DNA of 64,000 nucleotides from an uncultured Bacteroidales bacterium (GTDB taxonomy: Bacteria; Bacteroidota; Bacteroidia; Bacteroidales; F082): NCBI GenBank assembly GCA_900315175.1, contig OMYA01000003.1, forward strand, positions 1 to 64,000, in the 5' to 3' direction. Position 1 is the stretch's first letter; each line of letters begins with the position of its first letter. The notes under the pieces are model-generated. The model made no database searches. It had not been told where the DNA came from and saw only the letters and a list, made by a program, of their open reading frames with translations. The position numbers were made by a program, and so were the translations under genes. Of the stretch, positions 9,275-18,105 are shown in pieces.

Positions 9275-10882
9275 TCAATCGATTTTAACCGTCTTCAAAT
9301 TCAGCAAATTCACGGGGTTTCCGTCGAATCCCGACACCCTTTTGTTGACGAATCGCAGCACCTCGTCGTAAAACAGTATCACAACCGGTGCCTCGGTCAT
9401 CATCAGCGAGTCCATTTCGTGGTATATTTCGGCTCTTTTTTGCAAGTCATTGGTGGAGATTGCGGTCTCGTAAAGCTCATCAAATCTCCTGTTTGAATAA
9501 TGGGTGTAGTTAGGACCTTTCGGAGCGAAATTTTCGGTCGTGAAAAGTGAGAGATAATTCTCCGCGTCAGGATAGTCTGCGACCCACGACGAGCGGAAGA
9601 ACGGCAAGCTGCATTGGGCGCGTTTCTCACGTAAAGCAGCAGGCATCATCTCCTCAACCTTGCACACCAGACCGACATCGGTCACCGACGACTGCACAAA
9701 CTTCGCCAAATCGATGTAATCCTTTGTGGTATAAAGCCTTATCTCGCTTCCCTGCAGATGATATTTCCCGATAATCTCGAACGATTTCTGCTGATTGAAA
9801 GCATATCCGATTTGTCCTAAAGAATCGTATCCTGGCAATCCAGCAGGGATGATTCCTCCGTTTCCAGGTGTCCCGATGCCGTTTCTCAAATAATGCAGCA
9901 TCTTCTCCCTGTCGATGGAATAATTCACCGCCTGACGCAACGCCACAGCACGTTCTTTATCAGTCCTTTCCTCTTTAGTATCAATGTTAAACGACAGATA
10001 TTCGGTATTCAGATAAGGCTCGCGGATGAGATAGAAATTGTCCTCATATTTGTTTCTCAAAAAGCCGTCGCGAGTCAGGAGCTCGTCCTTGTAACGCGCA
10101 TCGACGCCCGACATGAAATCGGTTTTCCCTTTAACAAACTCCATGAAAGCCACCTGCTTGTCGATGAGAAAACTCACCGAAACAGCGTCAATATATGGCA
10201 AACGCTCCCCGTTTTCAAACTCGAAATAATCAGTATTTTTACGCATCACAAGACGCACTCCTTCTTTCCAATATTGAAATTTGAACGGACCAGTTCCCAC
10301 AGGATGCCTGCCGAAATCATCACCGTAAAACTCGACCGCTTCATGCGGCACCACCGAGGCGTAAGTCATTGATAATATGCCGAGAAACGCAGGGAACGGC
10401 TCCTTCAGCTCCACTTGAAAAACGGAGTCGTTCAACGCCATGAATGCATATCCGCTGTCATCCTGTTTCACCTGAGCAAAAATCCACGAGCCTGGAGAGC
10501 TTAACTTTCTGTCAATCAATCTGTTAAATGAAAACTCAAAGTCTTTAGCCACCACTCGCCTGCTCTGTCCGTTAAAACAGCTGTCGTTGTGGAAATACAC
10601 GTCGTCACGAAGCAAGAAAGTGTATGTTTTTCCGTCTTCTGAAATCTCCCAACTCTTCGCCACGCACGGCACCACATTCATCTCGTTGTCGAAGGCCACG
10701 AGGCTGTTATACAATTGGTTACAAGCCCAGATATGCGGCTGGTCCTTGGCATAAATCGGGTCCAAGGTGAGGATTCCCGCCGCCTCGTTGTACTTGAAAA
10801 TCTTGAGGTCAGAATCAGTGTTTTTCTTTCCACATGAAGCGAGAAGAAAACAAGCAATTAGTATAAAAAATAATCTCTTCAT
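9275..10882 (-). CDS. Family 5 extracellular solute-binding lipoprotein (peptide/nickel type)
   Basis: 535 aa. A signal peptide with lipobox LASC (Cys17) predicts a lipoprotein. The remainder matches family 5 oligopeptide-binding proteins: [74 protein letters not shown]. Such proteins deliver peptides or similar ligands to an ABC permease; no permease or ATPase gene lies nearby, so the partner is elsewhere or the role differs. It sits directly upstream of thrS on the same strand, but thrS has its own promoter. The leader is long (about 120 nt) and contains REP-like copies. Confidence 0.9.
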   Translation of the reverse strand: MKRLFFILIACFLLASCGKKNTDSDLKIFKYNEAAGILTLDPIYAKDQPHIWACNQLYNSLVAFDNEMNVVPCVAKSWEISEDGKTYTFLLRDDVYFHNDSCFNGQSRRVVAKDFEFSFNRLIDRKLSSPGSWIFAQVKQDDSGYAFMALNDSVFQVELKEPFPAFLGILSMTYASVVPHEAVEFYGDDFGRHPVGTGPFKFQYWKEGVRLVMRKNTDYFEFENGERLPYIDAVSVSFLIDKQVAFMEFVKGKTDFMSGVDARYKDELLTRDGFLRNKYEDNFYLIREPYLNTEYLSFNIDTKEERTDKERAVALRQAVNYSIDREKMLHYLRNGIGTPGNGGIIPAGLPGYDSLGQIGYAFNQQKSFEIIGKYHLQGSEIRLYTTKDYIDLAKFVQSSVTDVGLVCKVEEMMPAALREKRAQCSLPFFRSSWVADYPDAENYLSLFTTENFAPKGPNYTHYSNRRFDELYETAISTNDLQKRAEIYHEMDSLMMTEAPVVILFYDEVLRFVNKRVSGFDGNPVNLLNLKTVKID

Positions 10883-10889
10883 TTTATCG

Positions 10890-11005
10890 GAGATTTCTCG
10901 ACTTCACTTCGTTTCGCTCGAAATGACAGTTTATAGTCGTCATTTCGACTAAACGCACGTTTAACTCCGTCATTTCGACTGAAGCGAAGCGGAATGGAGA
11001 AATCT
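10890..11005. repeat. REP-like GTCATTTCGA element, inverted pair plus a fragment
   Basis: 10890-10927 and 10968-11005 are inverted copies of the same roughly 38-bp element, one end GAGATTTCTCGACTTC and the other CGAAATGAC. A half copy (GTCATTTCGACTAAACG) lies between them. Further copies occur near 19.7, 40.7, 42.3, 46.4 and 59.7 kb. It sits in the leader of the solute-binding lipoprotein gene. Confidence 0.8.
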
Positions 11006-11009
11006 CCTG

Positions 11010-11017
11010 CAAAAATA
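11010..11017 (-). promoter_or_regulatory. -7 box of the solute-binding lipoprotein gene
   Basis: TATTTTTG on the minus strand, 127 nt upstream of the ATG. Transcription from it would carry the REP-like pair in the leader. Confidence 0.5.
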
Positions 11018-11033
11018 CAAAAATTTTCAATCT

Positions 11034-11072
11034 ATTAAACTATTAAGCTATTAAGCTATTAAACTTATAAAC
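11034..11072. repeat. CTATTAAG word repeat
   Basis: About five near-copies of CTATTAA(A/G) in tandem between two divergent promoters. Same kind of structure as the other word-repeat gaps. Confidence 0.55.
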
Positions 11073-11080
11073 TAATTTAG

Positions 11081-11088
11081 TATTTTTG
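11081..11088 (+). promoter_or_regulatory. -7 box of the 184-aa hypothetical gene
   Basis: TATTTTTG followed by CA, 17 nt before the ATG at 11106; the leader would be about 10 nt. Confidence 0.65.
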
Positions 11089-11105
11089 CAAAAATTTTTC
11101 ACGAA

Positions 11106-11660
11106 ATGCGCATAAGGAATATCAGAAGCGACCGCGGAGTGCTCGTCATCACCGACTATGGCGACAACACCCTCATCGTGCCATTGAACAATCGCGACAA
11201 GCTGCTAAGTTTCATGCGCTCCAACGCCACCAACGTGCCACTTTTCCCGATGGAAGTGATTGACAGTCTTGCCGATGCGGCGTCACACAAGGTGCAAATC
11301 AAGATGGAGGCAAAGAGAATCCTCACAGAGTGGCCTTATTTCGTTTTAGACGTAAACTTCAGGTATTCAAAAAGTTACGACATCTCTTTTGAGGAGCCGT
11401 TTTTCAAGCTCTCCCACCCTTTTGACGACGGCACCGACTTTTTCCGCCTCGAATACGACGAGATTGACAGCGACTTCGAGCCTAATGGCAAATACCGTGG
11501 AGCCCACGCCCGCCGCTACCACCTCGACGAGATAATGGAAAGTCTGGAATATCTCGCAAAAGACACCCCAGACTTACAACTTGAAGCTGTCATCCAGACC
11601 ACAGCTGGAGAAGTTTACACTTCCGACAAGATTTTATTCAGACAGGATTTACAGGATTAA
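11106..11660 (+). CDS. Hypothetical cytoplasmic protein, 184 aa
   Basis: No family recognised. There is no signal peptide or membrane segment. The N-terminal 25 residues look like small beta strands (RGVLVITDYGDNTLIVPL). The middle is rich in Phe and Asp (FDDGTDFFRLEYDEIDSDFE), and an ARRYHLDEIMESLEYL helix follows. The last codons run into a copy of the GACAGGATT repeat (11639-11664), so the C-terminus may have been altered by repeat insertion. It is a single gene with its own promoter, convergent with the FISUMP lipoprotein 24 nt away. Confidence 0.7.
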   Translation: MRIRNIRSDRGVLVITDYGDNTLIVPLNNRDKLLSFMRSNATNVPLFPMEVIDSLADAASHKVQIKMEAKRILTEWPYFVLDVNFRYSKSYDISFEEPFFKLSHPFDDGTDFFRLEYDEIDSDFEPNGKYRGAHARRYHLDEIMESLEYLAKDTPDLQLEAVIQTTAGEVYTSDKILFRQDLQD

Positions 11661-11665
11661 CAGGA
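11639..11665. repeat. GACAGGATT-family repeat over a gene end
   Basis: AGACAGGATTTACAGGATT then AACAGG. The copy overlaps the last codons of the 184-aa hypothetical gene. Related copies lie at 5880, 19449, 47549 and 47612. Confidence 0.7.
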
Positions 11666-11684
11666 ATTATAGTGCCTGATATTA

Positions 11685-12395
11685 CTACCTGGCAGATCGC
11701 ACAGGTCGGATACACTGGCCGGCATCGCGACTGCTGGAGTAGGTAAAGTAATCCGAATAGATGACGAGGGCCTTTGCCTCATATGCGGTATTAGTTTTTA
11801 GAGAACTCGACCAATAGTAACCTTCTTCGCCAGCGTACATGAGGTCGCCATCAAGGTAGTAGCCGGCACAAGGCAAGAACAGACTAGTGCTATCATTTAT
11901 GGCTGTAAACAAAACACCATTCACGCCGTTCTGGGTCGTCCTTGTTAAAGTTGTATTTTGAAGCAATTCGTCCCAATCCTCATAGGTAGGCATACGCCAA
12001 CCGTCACCCCATATGACTGCTGCGGCGTCATCATCAGGTAGCAGAACAGTCAAAGTGTCGGTATAGCCTTCATAGCCGCAATGAGGGTCATAGCAGTATT
12101 TTGTGATGGTGTTATAGCTACCGTTGCAGTACTTGTATGTGCTCCATTTGTAATTGGTCTTTGGCTGGATCTCACCCCAGGCAAAATAGTTGCCGTAGGC
12201 CTCTGGGGTTTGTGCACCGATGTTGCAAGTCGCCCACAAAAGACCGCTCGGCAATCCGAGGTCGACGTATTCACGAGTGTCGGCACCGTCACCTCCACCG
12301 CATGGTACATCATTCTTATCTTTTTTACATCCTACAGTGAAAACCATCGCTGTCATTAGCATTACAACAGCCATTACTTTAGTAGATCTTTTCAT
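11685..12395 (-). CDS. FISUMP-type lipoprotein
   Basis: 236 aa from the ATG at 12395, which begins directly at the signal peptide; an upstream ATG at 12455 would add 20 residues and pass over the promoter. Lipobox VGC with Cys23. The remainder matches the 'Fibrobacter succinogenes major paralogous' type domain: EYVDLGLPSGLLWATCNIGA, NYFAWGEIQPK, WGDGWRMPTYEDWDELL, YYWSSSLKTNTAYEA, GQCIRPVR. These are secreted or surface proteins of Bacteroidota and Fibrobacter with unproven function. The 926-aa lipoprotein at 53.7 kb ends in a related domain. Downstream of lon on the same strand but with its own promoter. Confidence 0.85.
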   Translation of the reverse strand: MKRSTKVMAVVMLMTAMVFTVGCKKDKNDVPCGGGDGADTREYVDLGLPSGLLWATCNIGAQTPEAYGNYFAWGEIQPKTNYKWSTYKYCNGSYNTITKYCYDPHCGYEGYTDTLTVLLPDDDAAAVIWGDGWRMPTYEDWDELLQNTTLTRTTQNGVNGVLFTAINDSTSLFLPCAGYYLDGDLMYAGEEGYYWSSSLKTNTAYEAKALVIYSDYFTYSSSRDAGQCIRPVRSAR

Positions 12396-12422
12396 AGTTA
12401 AAATAGTATTAGTTAGACTGGG

Positions 12423-12430
12423 CAAAGATA
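12423..12430 (-). promoter_or_regulatory. -7 box of the FISUMP lipoprotein
   Basis: TATCTTTG followed by CC on the minus strand, 27 nt upstream of the ATG at 12395. Confidence 0.65.
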
Positions 12431-12477
12431 AATATTTTTTCACAATGACAAACACTTTTTTTGTTCGTCATCATATT

Positions 12478-14973
12478 TTATGCCTTAAACCCAGCCACTT
12501 TCTTATGTGAATCCACCAGGAACTTGTTGTAATCCAATGAATTAACCTCTTGTTCCTTCTCCAAGGCGAGGTCCAGGACTTCGAGCATGTTGTCGACGAA
12601 ATGGAACTGCAGACCTTCGATGTATTCTTTCTTTATATCCATGAAGTCGCGTTCGTTGTCACGTGACAAAATGACATCTGTCACGTTGTTTCGTTTGGCA
12701 GCCAGCATCTTTTCCTGTATGCCTCCCACTGGCAACACTCTGCCACGAAGCGTGATTTCGCCTGTCATGGCGAGCTTGTCCTTGACACGACGCTGCGTCA
12801 ATGCAGACGTAAGCGCTGTCAGCATGGTGATGCCTGCTGACGGTCCATCTTTAGGCGTGGCGCCCTCCGGGACATGGATGTGGACGTTCCATTCTTCAAA
12901 CACTATCGGATTGATTTTCAATTCGTTGGCATGTGCCTTGATAAACTCATATGCAATCGTTGCCGACTCTTTCATCACGTCGCCGAGGTTACCTGTCATG
13001 TTCAGTGCCCCCCTACCTCTGCTCAAGCTGACTTCGATTGACAGTATCTCGCCGCCGACCGGTGTCCATGCCAATCCGATGGCGACGCCAGGCATGGTAT
13101 GTTTCACCTCGTCCTCGTCGTGATGCATAGGCACGCCTAAGGCTTTCTTCAAATCGTCCTCTGTGACTTTCTTCTCGTATTCGCCGCCAACAACGATAGC
13201 CTTCGCCTTCTTACGAATCACGTCGGCGATTTTGCGTTCAAGGTTACGTACGCCGGCTTCTCGGGTGTAATCATCGATAATTTTATATATTGTCGTCTCC
13301 GAGAATGTCACATCTTTTGCCTTCAGGCCGTGTTCCTTAAGCTGTTTTGGGATGAGATGGCGTTTAGCGATCTCATATTTCTCTTCGCGCAAATAACCAT
13401 TTAAATCGATGATTTCCATTCTGTCGCGCAATGCAGGATGTATGGTCTGGAGGTTATTCGCCGTGGCGATAAACATCACCTTCGAGAGGTCGTAATCCAG
13501 CTCGATGAAGTTATCGTTAAAGGTGTTATTCTGTTCAGGATCAAGGACTTCGAGCAATGCGGCCTGCGGGTCGCCGTTGATGTTGTTGCCACTCACCTTG
13601 TCGATTTCGTCGAGGATAAATACAGGGTTTGACGACTTCGCTTTCTTCAGATTCTGAATGATTCGGCCTGGCATTGCGCCGATGTATGTCTTACGGTGTC
13701 CGCGTAATTCTGATTCGTCGCGAACGCCGCCCAGTGACATACGTATGTATTTGCGTCCCAATGCTTTAGCTATCGACTTACCAAGAGATGTCTTACCGAC
13801 ACCAGGAGGTCCGACGAGGCACAAAATCGGGGCTTTCATGTCGTTTTTCAGCTTCAAAACAGCCAGATGCTCCACTATTCTGTCCTTGATTTTCTCAAGT
13901 CCGAAATGGTCTTTGTCGAGTACTTTCTGGGCGTGTTCGAGGTCGAAATTATCTTTTGTGTATTCGTTCCACGGCAGTTCCACGAGATATTCCAGATAGT
14001 TATGCTGGATACCGTAATCGGCCTGTTGCGGGTTCATTCGTTGCAGTTTCTGGAGCTCCTTATTAAATACGTCAGCCACTTCCTTGCTCCATTTCTTTTT
14101 CGACGCTTTCTGTGTCAGTTCTTTGACATCCTGTTCGTTAGGCGTTCCGCCGAGCTCTTCTTGAATTGTTCTAAGCTGTTGATTCAGAAGGTATTCGCGT
14201 TGTTGTTTGTCGAGGTCGGTCTTCACCTTGCTCTGTATCTGCTGTTTCAGGTCGACCATCTGCATCTCTTTGTTGAGGAATTTCAGAAGTTCGTTTGCGA
14301 ACTTAATTATATCATTGATTTCCAGCAACTTTTGACGGTCTTCCATTTTTGCCACGAGGTTACTTGCGATGAAGTTGACCATAAACCAAGGGCTTTCGAT
14401 GTTGCGTATGGCGAATGTCGCTTCAAACGGCACTGCTCCCGACTTTTGCACGATCTGCATTGCCATGTCCTTAATACTCTGAATCAGGGCTTTGAACTGG
14501 CGGTCGCGTGGCACTGGTGAGCTATCGCCAAACGGAGTGATTCTGCCTCGCAGATAAGGTTCTGTGGCAGTTATCTCTTCGAGTCTGAAGCGGCGTTTAC
14601 CCTGAATGATGACGGTGGTGTTTCCATCCGGCATTTCCAGTGTTTTCATGACTTGCGCAATAGTACCTATTTCAAACAGGTCGGTCTGTTGCGGGTCTTC
14701 CACCTTCGCGTCGCGCTGGGTGATGACGCCGATATCCATACCTTTCTTATATGCGTCCTTCACGAGGCGTATGGTCTTGTTTCTTCCCACAGTAATTGGG
14801 ATGACCACACCGGGGAACAGCACGGCGTTTCGCAGGGCCATGATAGGCAGTTCCTCCGGAAGTTGTGCGTCGATCATGCGTTTCTCGTCTTCCGGTGAAA
14901 ACAGCGGGATGTATTCTGTGTCAGCCTCAATGATGTCACTGAGGATTATATCGTGGTTGATTTGATTATCCAT
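12478..14973 (-). CDS. lon: ATP-dependent protease Lon
   Basis: 831 aa, full length. It carries the N-terminal LON substrate-binding domain (LPIMALRNAVLFPGVVIPI), a coiled linker, an AAA+ module with Walker A GPPGVGKTS and Walker B PVFILDEIDK, and a C-terminal serine protease domain with PKDGPSAG, where Ser712 is the predicted nucleophile, paired with a Lys in the GGIQEKMLAAKRN region. It degrades misfolded and regulatory proteins in the cytosol. No clear TAnnTTTG box precedes it, so it may use a weaker or stress-type promoter. Confidence 0.97.
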   Translation of the reverse strand: MDNQINHDIILSDIIEADTEYIPLFSPEDEKRMIDAQLPEELPIMALRNAVLFPGVVIPITVGRNKTIRLVKDAYKKGMDIGVITQRDAKVEDPQQTDLFEIGTIAQVMKTLEMPDGNTTVIIQGKRRFRLEEITATEPYLRGRITPFGDSSPVPRDRQFKALIQSIKDMAMQIVQKSGAVPFEATFAIRNIESPWFMVNFIASNLVAKMEDRQKLLEINDIIKFANELLKFLNKEMQMVDLKQQIQSKVKTDLDKQQREYLLNQQLRTIQEELGGTPNEQDVKELTQKASKKKWSKEVADVFNKELQKLQRMNPQQADYGIQHNYLEYLVELPWNEYTKDNFDLEHAQKVLDKDHFGLEKIKDRIVEHLAVLKLKNDMKAPILCLVGPPGVGKTSLGKSIAKALGRKYIRMSLGGVRDESELRGHRKTYIGAMPGRIIQNLKKAKSSNPVFILDEIDKVSGNNINGDPQAALLEVLDPEQNNTFNDNFIELDYDLSKVMFIATANNLQTIHPALRDRMEIIDLNGYLREEKYEIAKRHLIPKQLKEHGLKAKDVTFSETTIYKIIDDYTREAGVRNLERKIADVIRKKAKAIVVGGEYEKKVTEDDLKKALGVPMHHDEDEVKHTMPGVAIGLAWTPVGGEILSIEVSLSRGRGALNMTGNLGDVMKESATIAYEFIKAHANELKINPIVFEEWNVHIHVPEGATPKDGPSAGITMLTALTSALTQRRVKDKLAMTGEITLRGRVLPVGGIQEKMLAAKRNNVTDVILSRDNERDFMDIKKEYIEGLQFHFVDNMLEVLDLALEKEQEVNSLDYNKFLVDSHKKVAGFKA

Positions 14974-15013
14974 AAAAACGTTTTTTCAGAGTATCTCTAT
15001 CAAAAATCGTGCC

Positions 15014-15044
15014 AAAAAAAGCCCTTGTCATTTCTGGCAAGGGC
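15014..15044 (-). terminator. Terminator of rpmE2
   Basis: Stem GCCCTTG / CAAGGGC followed on the minus strand by seven T. It separates rpmE2 from lon. Confidence 0.85.
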
Positions 15045-15078
15045 AAAACTTCATTATGAAAAATTTAACAAACCTAGA

Positions 15079-15345
15079 TTATTTCTTCTTAGCTTCCTGG
15101 AATTTTTTGTACTTGTTGTTGAACTTATCGACGCGACCTGCTGTGTCGACGAGTTTCATCTTACCAGTGTAGAATGGGTGTGATGTGTTTGAAATTTCAA
15201 GTTTCACCAGTGGATACTCGTTACCGTCTTCCCAAACGATAGTTTCCTTTGTGTTGATGGTGGAACGTGACATAAAAGCGTGGTCGTTTGACATGTCTTT
15301 AAACACGACCAGTCTGTAGTTCTTTGGATGTATGTCTTTTTTCAT
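15079..15345 (-). CDS. rpmE2: 50S ribosomal protein L31 type B
   Basis: 88 aa beginning [20 protein letters not shown] with the type B insertion ([27 protein letters not shown]). It lacks the CxxC zinc motif of type A L31, so it is the zinc-independent form. Monocistronic, with its own -7 box and terminator. Confidence 0.96.
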   Translation of the reverse strand: MKKDIHPKNYRLVVFKDMSNDHAFMSRSTINTKETIVWEDGNEYPLVKLEISNTSHPFYTGKMKLVDTAGRVDKFNNKYKKFQEAKKK

Positions 15346-15376
15346 TGCTGTATAATTTTCCTTTCAATTCGGACGG

Positions 15377-15384
15377 CAAAAATA
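15377..15384 (-). promoter_or_regulatory. -7 box of rpmE2
   Basis: TATTTTTG followed by CC on the minus strand, 31 nt upstream of the ATG. Confidence 0.6.
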
Positions 15385-15389
15385 CAACA

Positions 15390-15605
15390 TTTTTCAATAC
15401 GCGAATCATTTTTTTGAAAAATTTTTTAAAAAAATATTTTCATTGATTTTCAGCACCTTATAAATATAAGCCAACACATTATCATTACAAATACGGTTTG
15501 ATTTTCGGTAAAATATATCATAGTTTATGCCAAAGATTCATTTTTGACGTAAAAAATCAAAATCTCAAAAAAAATCATTTTTTCTTGCTTAATAAAAAAT
15601 TATTG
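15390..15605. other. AT-rich gap, nothing recognised
   Basis: About 215 bp of very AT-rich sequence between the divergent rpmE2 and 56-aa gene promoters. No ORF, hairpin or repeat stands out. Confidence 0.5.
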
Positions 15606-15607
15606 TT

Positions 15608-15615
15608 TATTTTTG
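15608..15615 (+). promoter_or_regulatory. -7 box of the 56-aa gene
   Basis: TATTTTTG followed by CAG, 30 nt upstream of the ATG at 15646. Confidence 0.65.
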
Positions 15616-15645
15616 CAGTGTCAAGTTACAATGAAGGAGGAACTC

Positions 15646-15816
15646 ATGAGCAATGCAATTATAGATCAGTACGAATTCGCCCTTATGCGATACGAGGAGC
15701 TTTTCCTTTTGGTTTGCGGGATGCCGACGGTTGACAGCCGACTGGCTATTGAGATGGATGTTATGTCAAAGATTGTGACTGACTACGAGTCGTGTTATTT
15801 CCCGGCAGACAGATAA
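15646..15816 (+). CDS. Small acidic orphan protein, 56 aa
   Basis: It starts MSNAIIDQYEFALMRYEELF and ends YESCYFPADR. The ATG at 15646 is chosen over an earlier in-frame ATG at 15613, which falls inside the promoter, because AAGGAGG lies seven nucleotides before it. Such a complete Shine-Dalgarno sequence is rare in Bacteroidota, and none of the other genes here has one. The protein is acidic, probably helical, with one short hydrophobic stretch (ELFLLVCGM) and two cysteines. No family recognised. It lies 158 nt upstream of serC, which has its own promoter. Confidence 0.65.
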   Translation: MSNAIIDQYEFALMRYEELFLLVCGMPTVDSRLAIEMDVMSKIVTDYESCYFPADR

Positions 15817-15901
15817 AGCCTATCTAAATTATTGGTTATCAGCGTATTGTAATGACATAAAAAGATTTTCATCTTTTGTGTTTTATATGATTTTATTTTG
15901 C

Positions 15902-15909
15902 TAACTTTG
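15902..15909 (+). promoter_or_regulatory. -7 box of the serC-serA-DUF1015 operon
   Basis: TAACTTTG followed by CAA, 65 nt upstream of the serC ATG. I see no riboswitch fold in the leader. Confidence 0.65.
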
Positions 15910-15974
15910 CAACGCTAAAAAAGCAGTAAAAATTAATGAAATTTCAAATAATAACAACTTAAAATATAAACGTA

Positions 15975-17072
15975 ATGAAACACAATTTCAATGCGGGACC
16001 ATGCGTCCTTCCAAAAGAAGCCGTTGAATCAACTATCAACGCAATTCGCAATTTTGACAACACAGGTATCGGTTTGATGGAGATTTCACACCGTACTCCA
16101 GGTTGGGAGCGTATCATGGAAGAAACACGTCAGTTGTGGCGCGACATCCTCAATATTCCTGCAGAATATGAGGTCCTCTTCCTCGGTGGCGGCGCAAGCA
16201 CACAGTTCTTTACAGTGCCGGCAAACTTGCTTAAGACAAAGGCAGCTTACCTCCAGACAGGTGTTTGGGCAAAGAAAGCGGCCAAAGAAGCTAAATTGTT
16301 CGGTAAAGTTGAGATTGTTGCCTCATCAGAAGACAAGAACTACACATACATTCCGAAAGGCTACACCATTCCTACAGATGCTGACTATTTCCACATCACA
16401 ACAAACAACACCATCTACGGTACAGAGATCCGCACCGATATGGATTGCCCTGTGACACTCGTTGCTGATATGTCATCAGATATCATGAGCCGTCCAGTCG
16501 ACGTGAAGAAATATGGTCTCATCTACGGTGGTGCCCAGAAGAACGTCGGTCCTGCTGGCGTGACATTCGTCATCGTCCGTAAAGACCTCCTCGGCAACAT
16601 TGGCGACCGCGCTTATATGAACCCACTTCCAACAATGGTTGACTATAAGACACACGCTGCAGAAGAAGCCAAGAACATCAGTATGTTCAACACACCTCCA
16701 GTACTTCCTATCTTCGTCATGCACGAGACATTGACATGGTTGAAGAACACCATCGGCGGTGTCGAGGCTATGAACAAACTCGCTGTAAAGAAGTCAAATA
16801 TGCTCTACGAAGAAATCGACCGCAACTCAATGTTCGTCGGAACAGCAGAGAAAGACTCACGTTCAATCATGAACCACTGCTGGGTGATGGCTCCAGGTCG
16901 TGAAGACCTCCAGGACGCTTTCATGGCATTCGCAAAAGAACGCGGCATGGTCGGTATCAAGGGTCACCGTTCAGTCGGCGGTTTCCGCGCTTCATTGTAC
17001 AACGCCTGCCCAATCGAGTCAGTTGAAGCATTGGTCCAGTGCATGCAGGACTTCGAAAAAGCTAACAAGTAA
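15975..17072 (+). CDS. serC: Phosphoserine aminotransferase
   Basis: 365 aa class V aminotransferase. It begins [15 protein letters not shown], carries the glycine loop [11 protein letters not shown], and has the PLP lysine in [12 protein letters not shown]. It converts 3-phosphohydroxypyruvate plus glutamate to phosphoserine, the second step of serine synthesis. First gene of serC-serA-DUF1015, an order I know from other Bacteroidota. Codon bias suggests high expression. Confidence 0.97.
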   Translation: MKHNFNAGPCVLPKEAVESTINAIRNFDNTGIGLMEISHRTPGWERIMEETRQLWRDILNIPAEYEVLFLGGGASTQFFTVPANLLKTKAAYLQTGVWAKKAAKEAKLFGKVEIVASSEDKNYTYIPKGYTIPTDADYFHITTNNTIYGTEIRTDMDCPVTLVADMSSDIMSRPVDVKKYGLIYGGAQKNVGPAGVTFVIVRKDLLGNIGDRAYMNPLPTMVDYKTHAAEEAKNISMFNTPPVLPIFVMHETLTWLKNTIGGVEAMNKLAVKKSNMLYEEIDRNSMFVGTAEKDSRSIMNHCWVMAPGREDLQDAFMAFAKERGMVGIKGHRSVGGFRASLYNACPIESVEALVQCMQDFEKANK

Positions 17073-17083
17073 CAATCAAGTGT

Positions 17084-17146
17084 TGAGAGTGGAGAGTTGA
17101 GAGTTGAATTAACTCCACACTCCACTCTTAACTCTCAAAACTATAG
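17084..17146. repeat. Word repeat forming a hairpin between serC and serA
   Basis: Near-copies of GAGAGT(T/G)GA on the left and the inverse (ACTCTCA, CTCCAC) on the right, able to fold into a long imperfect hairpin. Its place inside an operon suggests an mRNA structure rather than a terminator, since no T-run follows. Confidence 0.6.
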
Positions 17147-17150
17147 AAAA

Positions 17151-18068
17151 ATGAAAGTATTAGTTGCAACAGAAAAGCCATTTTCAGCAGCAGCTGTCAA
17201 TGGAATCCAGAAAATAACAGAAGAAGCAGGTTACAGCTTCGCAAAACTCGAGAAATACACAGACGTGCAGCAGTTCTACGATGCAGTCGCTGACGCTGAC
17301 GCTCTCATCGTGCGTTCAGACAAGGTGACTAAGGAAGTCATCGACCACGCCAAGAACCTCAAGATCGTGGTTCGCGCAGGCGCCGGCTTCGACAACCTCG
17401 ACCTCGCTGCTTGCACAGCAAGAGGCATTGTCGCCATGAACACTCCAGGTCAGAACTCAAACGCAGTTGCTGAATTGGCAATCGGCATGATGATTTACAT
17501 GACCCGTAACACATTCAAACCTGGCACAGGTTGCGAATTGAAGGGCAAGAGAGTCGGTATCCAGGCTTACGGTAACGTCGGTCGCCTCGTGGCTGAAAAA
17601 GCCAAGGCTCTCGGCATGGAAGTATGGGCATTCGACCCATTCGTACCAACAGAGAAGATGGAAGCTGAAGGCGTTCACGTCCCTGCAACACTCGATGAAC
17701 TCTACGCACACTGCGACTACATCTCATTGCACATCCCGGCAAACGACCAGACAAAGAACAGCATCAACTACGCTCTTCTTTCAAAGATGCCAAAGGGTGG
17801 CTGCTTGGTCAACACAGCTCGTAAAGAAGTCATCAACGAGGCTGACATGGAGAAGATGCTTGCCGAACGTACAGATTTCAAGTATGTGACAGACATCGCT
17901 CCAGCAAACGCAGAGGCATTGGCACAGTTCGCCCCACGTTTCTTCGCAACACCTAAGAAACAGGGTGCTGAGACAGCTGAGGCTAACATGAACGCAGGTC
18001 TCGCAGCAGCTCGCCAGATCGTTGGCTTCTTCAAAGACGGATGCACAAAGTTCCAAGTGAACAAGTAG
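17151..18068 (+). CDS. serA: D-3-phosphoglycerate dehydrogenase, short Bacteroidota type
   Basis: 305 aa from the ATG at 17151; an upstream in-frame ATG at 17097 lies in the word repeat and is rejected. First step of serine synthesis (3-phosphoglycerate to 3-phosphohydroxypyruvate, NAD). It has the 2-hydroxyacid dehydrogenase fold with VVRAGAGFDNLD, the cofactor loop GIQAYGNVGR and the LVNTARKEVINEA block. The C-terminal ACT regulatory domain of larger SerA proteins is absent. The usual TPH catalytic histidine region reads ATPKKQGAETAEA. I recall the same substitution in other Bacteroidota SerA proteins, so it is a lineage trait rather than damage. Confidence 0.95.
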   Translation: MKVLVATEKPFSAAAVNGIQKITEEAGYSFAKLEKYTDVQQFYDAVADADALIVRSDKVTKEVIDHAKNLKIVVRAGAGFDNLDLAACTARGIVAMNTPGQNSNAVAELAIGMMIYMTRNTFKPGTGCELKGKRVGIQAYGNVGRLVAEKAKALGMEVWAFDPFVPTEKMEAEGVHVPATLDELYAHCDYISLHIPANDQTKNSINYALLSKMPKGGCLVNTARKEVINEADMEKMLAERTDFKYVTDIAPANAEALAQFAPRFFATPKKQGAETAEANMNAGLAAARQIVGFFKDGCTKFQVNK

Positions 18069-18103
18069 TTAAAAGATAATAGATAAAAGTTAAAAGATAA
18101 AGG
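18069..18103. repeat. TTAAAAGATAA word repeat
   Basis: Three to four near-copies of (A)GATAA/TTAAAAG between serA and the DUF1015 gene, followed by AAAGGA as a likely ribosome site. Confidence 0.5.
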
Positions 18104-18105
18104 AA

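Noticed and set aside
15975..16060. Possible riboswitch ahead of serC or gcvT
   Set aside because: Leaders are short and show no glycine- or other known aptamer-like stems.
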